Below are positions 61,497 through 64,000 of a stretch of 64,000 nucleotides of DNA, in pieces. The notes beneath the pieces were generated by a model, which saw nothing but the letters and a program-made list of their open reading frames with translations, had not been told where the DNA came from and searched no databases. Both the position numbers and the translations under genes were made by a program. Numbering within the stretch: position 1 is the first letter of the stretch; every line of letters begins with the position of its first letter. The stretch is from positions 62,001-126,000 of the forward strand of contig NZ_SHKS01000003.1 of the NCBI RefSeq assembly GCF_004217285.1, read 5' to 3'. The DNA is from Streptomyces sp. BK239. Lineage in GTDB: Bacteria > Actinomycetota > Actinomycetes > Streptomycetales > Streptomycetaceae.

Positions 61497-62706
61497 CGAC
61501 CCGTCCCCCTGCCTCGCCCGGCCTTTCCCATTCGCCCCGCAACAGCTCCCGCAGCCGCTCCCAGCCCCCTTCGTATGCGAAGGCCTCCGCCCGCCAGCGC
61601 AGCGCCGGCACGGTCCGCACCAGCCCCGAGGAGTCCCGTTCCAGCACGTGCACCTCGGCGATCCGCCGCCGTCCGGCCGGATCGCGCACGAGATGCAGGA
61701 CCACGGACAGCGCGGCCGCCACCTGGCTGTGCAGCGCGGCCCGGTCGAGCCCGGCCGCCGTGCCGAGCGCTTCCAGCCGGGCCGGCACATCCGCGGCGGC
61801 GTTGGCGTGAACCGTCCCGCAGCCGCCCTCGTGCCCCGTGTTGAGGGCGGCCAGCAGATCCACGACCTCCCGTCCCCGGACCTCGCCCACCACCAGCCGG
61901 TCGGGCCGCATCCGCAGGGCCTGTCGGACCAGGTCCTCGAGCGTGACGAGCCCGGCTCCCTCCTGGTTGGCGGGCCTGGTCTCGAGCCGGACGACGTGCG
62001 GGTGATCCGGTCGCAGCTCCGCCGAGTCCTCCGCGAGCACGATCCGCTCTCTGGGGCCGACCAGCCCCAGCAGGGCGCTGAGCAGGGTCGTCTTGCCGCT
62101 GCCGGTGCCCCCGCTGATGAGGAAGGACAGCCGTGCCCGCAGCATGGCCCGCAGCACCTCGTCCCCGCCCGGCGGCACCGTGCCGGCGGCCACCAGCTCG
62201 TCGAGCGTGAACGCCCGGGGCCGCACCACCCGCAGTGAGAGGCAGGTGCAGGCGACGGCGACCGGGGGCAGCACCGCGTGCAGCCGGGTCCCGTCGGGCA
62301 GCCGTGCGTCGACCCACGGCCGGGCGTCGTCCAGGCGCCGTCCGGCCACCGCTGCCAGCCGCTGCGCGAGGCGCCGTACGGCCGCCGCGTCCGGGAAGGA
62401 GACGTCGCTGAGCTCCAGGCCGCCGCCGCGGTCCACCCAGACCCGGTCCGGGGCCGACACCAGGACGTCCGTCACCGACGGATCAGTCAGCAGAGGCTCC
62501 AGCGGTCCACTGCCCACCAGCTCGGACCGCAGCCGCTCGGCCGTGCCGAGGATCTCGGCGTCTCCGAGGACCCGCCCCTGTTCCCGCAGGGCCTGCGCGA
62601 CGCGCGCGGGCGTCGGTTCGGCGCCGCTCTCCGCGAGCCACTGCCGTACGCCGTCGAGCAGCGTTCCGGTGCCCTTCGGCCGTTCGAGTCCGGGAGCCGT
62701 GCTCAT
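61480..62706 (-). CDS. tadA: Tad pilus assembly ATPase (TadA/CpaF)
   Basis: A 408-residue hexameric secretion ATPase. Its N-terminal domain precedes the RecA core. Walker A is GGTGSGKTT; the Asp box is LAEDSAEL, Walker B is [12 protein letters not shown], and the His box is [12 protein letters not shown]. It powers pilin polymerisation. Its ATG overlaps the CpaE stop as ATGA, and its 3' end overlaps tadB. This is the 'helicase/secretion neighborhood ATPase' family of actinobacteria. Confidence 0.93.
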   Translation of the reverse strand: MSTAPGLERPKGTGTLLDGVRQWLAESGAEPTPARVAQALREQGRVLGDAEILGTAERLRSELVGSGPLEPLLTDPSVTDVLVSAPDRVWVDRGGGLELSDVSFPDAAAVRRLAQRLAAVAGRRLDDARPWVDARLPDGTRLHAVLPPVAVACTCLSLRVVRPRAFTLDELVAAGTVPPGGDEVLRAMLRARLSFLISGGTGSGKTTLLSALLGLVGPRERIVLAEDSAELRPDHPHVVRLETRPANQEGAGLVTLEDLVRQALRMRPDRLVVGEVRGREVVDLLAALNTGHEGGCGTVHANAAADVPARLEALGTAAGLDRAALHSQVAAALSVVLHLVRDPAGRRRIAEVHVLERDSSGLVRTVPALRWRAEAFAYEGGWERLRELLRGEWERPGEAGGRVGERGA

Positions 62707-63806
62707 ACGCCACCCGCTTCGGCCAGCGCCCGCTCCCAGAACTCCTTGCAGAAGCGGGCGAGGGGCCCTCGCGCGGCCGCTCCGGGCGGTGCTTTCCCGC
62801 CGTCCGGGCGCAACAGAGTCGACTCGACGGGCACCTCGCCGGCCAGCGGCAGGTTCAGCAGCCGGGCCACCTCGCGGTCGTCGAGTCCGGGGGCGTAGGG
62901 GCCGCGCACCGCCACCCTCAGGTCGCGCAGGACCATGCCGACGGCGGAGGCCACCCGGCCGGCCGCCGCGACGGCTCGCAGTTCCGCGGGGACCACGAGG
63001 AGCCCGACGTCCAGTTGGGCGAGGACCTCCGCGACGCCGTCGTCCACACGGCGCGGCAGGTCGACCACGACCGTGCCGCCCCGGCGGCGGGCCGCCGCGA
63101 GTACCGCGCGCACGGCCTGGGGCGGGATGGCGACGCAGTCGCCGCGATCCCAGCTGAGCACCCGCAGGTGGTGCAGCCTGGGGAGCGACTCCTCCAGAGC
63201 CCCGCCGCCGACGCGCCCGCGTGAGGCGGCGAACGCCGGCCAGCGCAGGCCCTCGGCGGTCTCGCCGCCGAGGAGTACGTCGATTCCGCCGCCCAGCGGA
63301 TCGGCGTCCACGAGGAGGGTGCGCACTCCCTCACGCGCGGAGGTCACGGCGAGAGCGCAGGCGAGCGTGGACGCTCCGGCCCCGCCGCGGCCGCCGACGA
63401 CACCGACGGTGAGGGCGGGTCGGCCGACGCCCTCGGCGACGTCGGCGATCCGGTCGACCAGCCACTGCTCACCGTCGGGCAGCACCAGGACGTGGTCGGC
63501 GCCGATCTCGACGGCCCTGCGCCACACCCCGGAGTCGTCCTGATCGCGGCCGACGAGGACCACCCCGCGCCGGCGGGCGGCACCGCTCACCCGCCGCGCG
63601 GCGTCGTCGCCGACGAGGACGAGCGGCGCGGACTCCCAGCCACCCCGTTGCCTGGGCACCGACGGGTGCACCTCGGGTGTGGCGCCGGCAGCGGCGCAGA
63701 GCCGCAGCAGGTCGTCCAGGAGCACCGCGTCCTCGGTGACGATGAGCGGCCTGCCCTGCCGTCCTCCGGCGGTCGGCGTCGATTCGTGCGTGACGGCTCC
63801 GGTCAT
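62703..63806 (-). CDS. CpaE/Ssd-like MinD-family protein
   Basis: A 367-residue protein with an N-terminal receiver-like domain (PLIVTEDAVLLDDLLRL...) and a C-terminal ParA/MinD-like ATPase fold. The deviant Walker A (GGRGGAGAST) lacks the usual Lys before Ser/Thr, so ATP hydrolysis is doubtful; DADPLGGGIDVLLGGE follows. Actinobacterial homologues are called CpaE-like or septum-site determining protein Ssd. It would position the pilus machine or act on division. The ATG at 63806 follows GGGGGACGC. The final 194 bp of the window contain only its upstream region. Confidence 0.87.
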   Translation of the reverse strand: MTGAVTHESTPTAGGRQGRPLIVTEDAVLLDDLLRLCAAAGATPEVHPSVPRQRGGWESAPLVLVGDDAARRVSGAARRRGVVLVGRDQDDSGVWRRAVEIGADHVLVLPDGEQWLVDRIADVAEGVGRPALTVGVVGGRGGAGASTLACALAVTSAREGVRTLLVDADPLGGGIDVLLGGETAEGLRWPAFAASRGRVGGGALEESLPRLHHLRVLSWDRGDCVAIPPQAVRAVLAAARRRGGTVVVDLPRRVDDGVAEVLAQLDVGLLVVPAELRAVAAAGRVASAVGMVLRDLRVAVRGPYAPGLDDREVARLLNLPLAGEVPVESTLLRPDGGKAPPGAAARGPLARFCKEFWERALAEAGGV

Positions 63807-64000
63807 ACCGCGTCCCCCTTCACTGCGGGGCGCGCAGTCCCAGCGGCCCCTCGATTCCCCTGTGTTGGCGGAGAACCGGCATCCGGTCCCCCTATGAACG
63901 GCCGACGGAAACCGGCCTGTGCGTGCGGCAAACGGAACCGGTCGTGAACTCGGCCCGAGCGAACGCATGGGAATCACGGTGCAGCGAAGCGGGAAATCGT

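Overview
The window reads as chromosomal DNA of a Streptomyces. GC content is very high throughout, GTG and TTG starts are common, and it carries bldG, a TipA regulator, topA with a lysine/alanine tail, and an XRE / ATP-binding / DUF397 regulatory set. From memory, the gene order of the left part (hpt to the polA-like gene, up to about 27 kb) and of the right part (tRNA-Thr to the Tad genes, from about 38.8 kb) follows two blocks of the S. coelicolor core chromosome (around SCO3405-3434 and SCO3540-3557). Those locus numbers are recollection and were not looked up.

Left block, 0.1-27 kb. Housekeeping genes come first: hpt, tilS, a zincin-like protein, dacB, ppa, a ThrE-type exporter, DedA and a YbjQ protein. 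Next is tipA with its palindromic promoter, then a ClC channel followed directly by glutamate decarboxylase, a possible acid-response pair. A PadR-controlled DrrAB-like ABC exporter and an aldehyde dehydrogenase follow. At 16.7-18.9 kb lies a regulatory set (XRE regulator, ATP-binding kinase-like protein, DUF397 protein) whose two flanking control regions share a 24-bp motif. At 19.5-22 kb is a zinc-response cluster: cysteine-free copies of ribosomal proteins L33, L31 and S18 plus a CobW-like protein on one strand, L28 and S14 on the other, with a Zur-like box between. Lipoproteins, a DUF2786 protein, an autoregulated-looking Clp-N/HTH protein and a PolA-like polymerase close the block.

Middle block, 27.2-38.8 kb, looks accessory. 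It starts with a large SARP/NB-ARC regulator. It then holds a putative exopolysaccharide locus: a processive GT2 synthase overlapping a membrane-tethered beta-helix protein, a second membrane-anchored beta-helix protein, a UDP-glucose dehydrogenase and a second GT2 glycosyltransferase. Two broken genes lie in this block: a truncated, frameshifted hydroxyacid dehydrogenase, and a gene with an in-frame stop and a frameshift behind CRP-like sites. The synthase, dehydrogenase and beta-helix set resembles the logic of alginate or other polyuronate systems and is the best candidate for an undescribed system here.

Right block, 38.8-64 kb. It runs tRNA-Thr, a secreted S33-type hydrolase, the DNA polymerase III delta-prime subunit, a thymidylate kinase fused behind an MFS-like membrane domain, topA, a methyltransferase, a proton-pumping pyrophosphatase, the bldG/anti-sigma pair and an MrfA-type helicase. 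The window ends inside the upstream region of a Tad/Flp-like locus (CpaE, TadA, TadB, TadC, Flp-like pilin, two TadE-like proteins).

No insertion sequence, prophage, CRISPR array or rRNA gene was seen.
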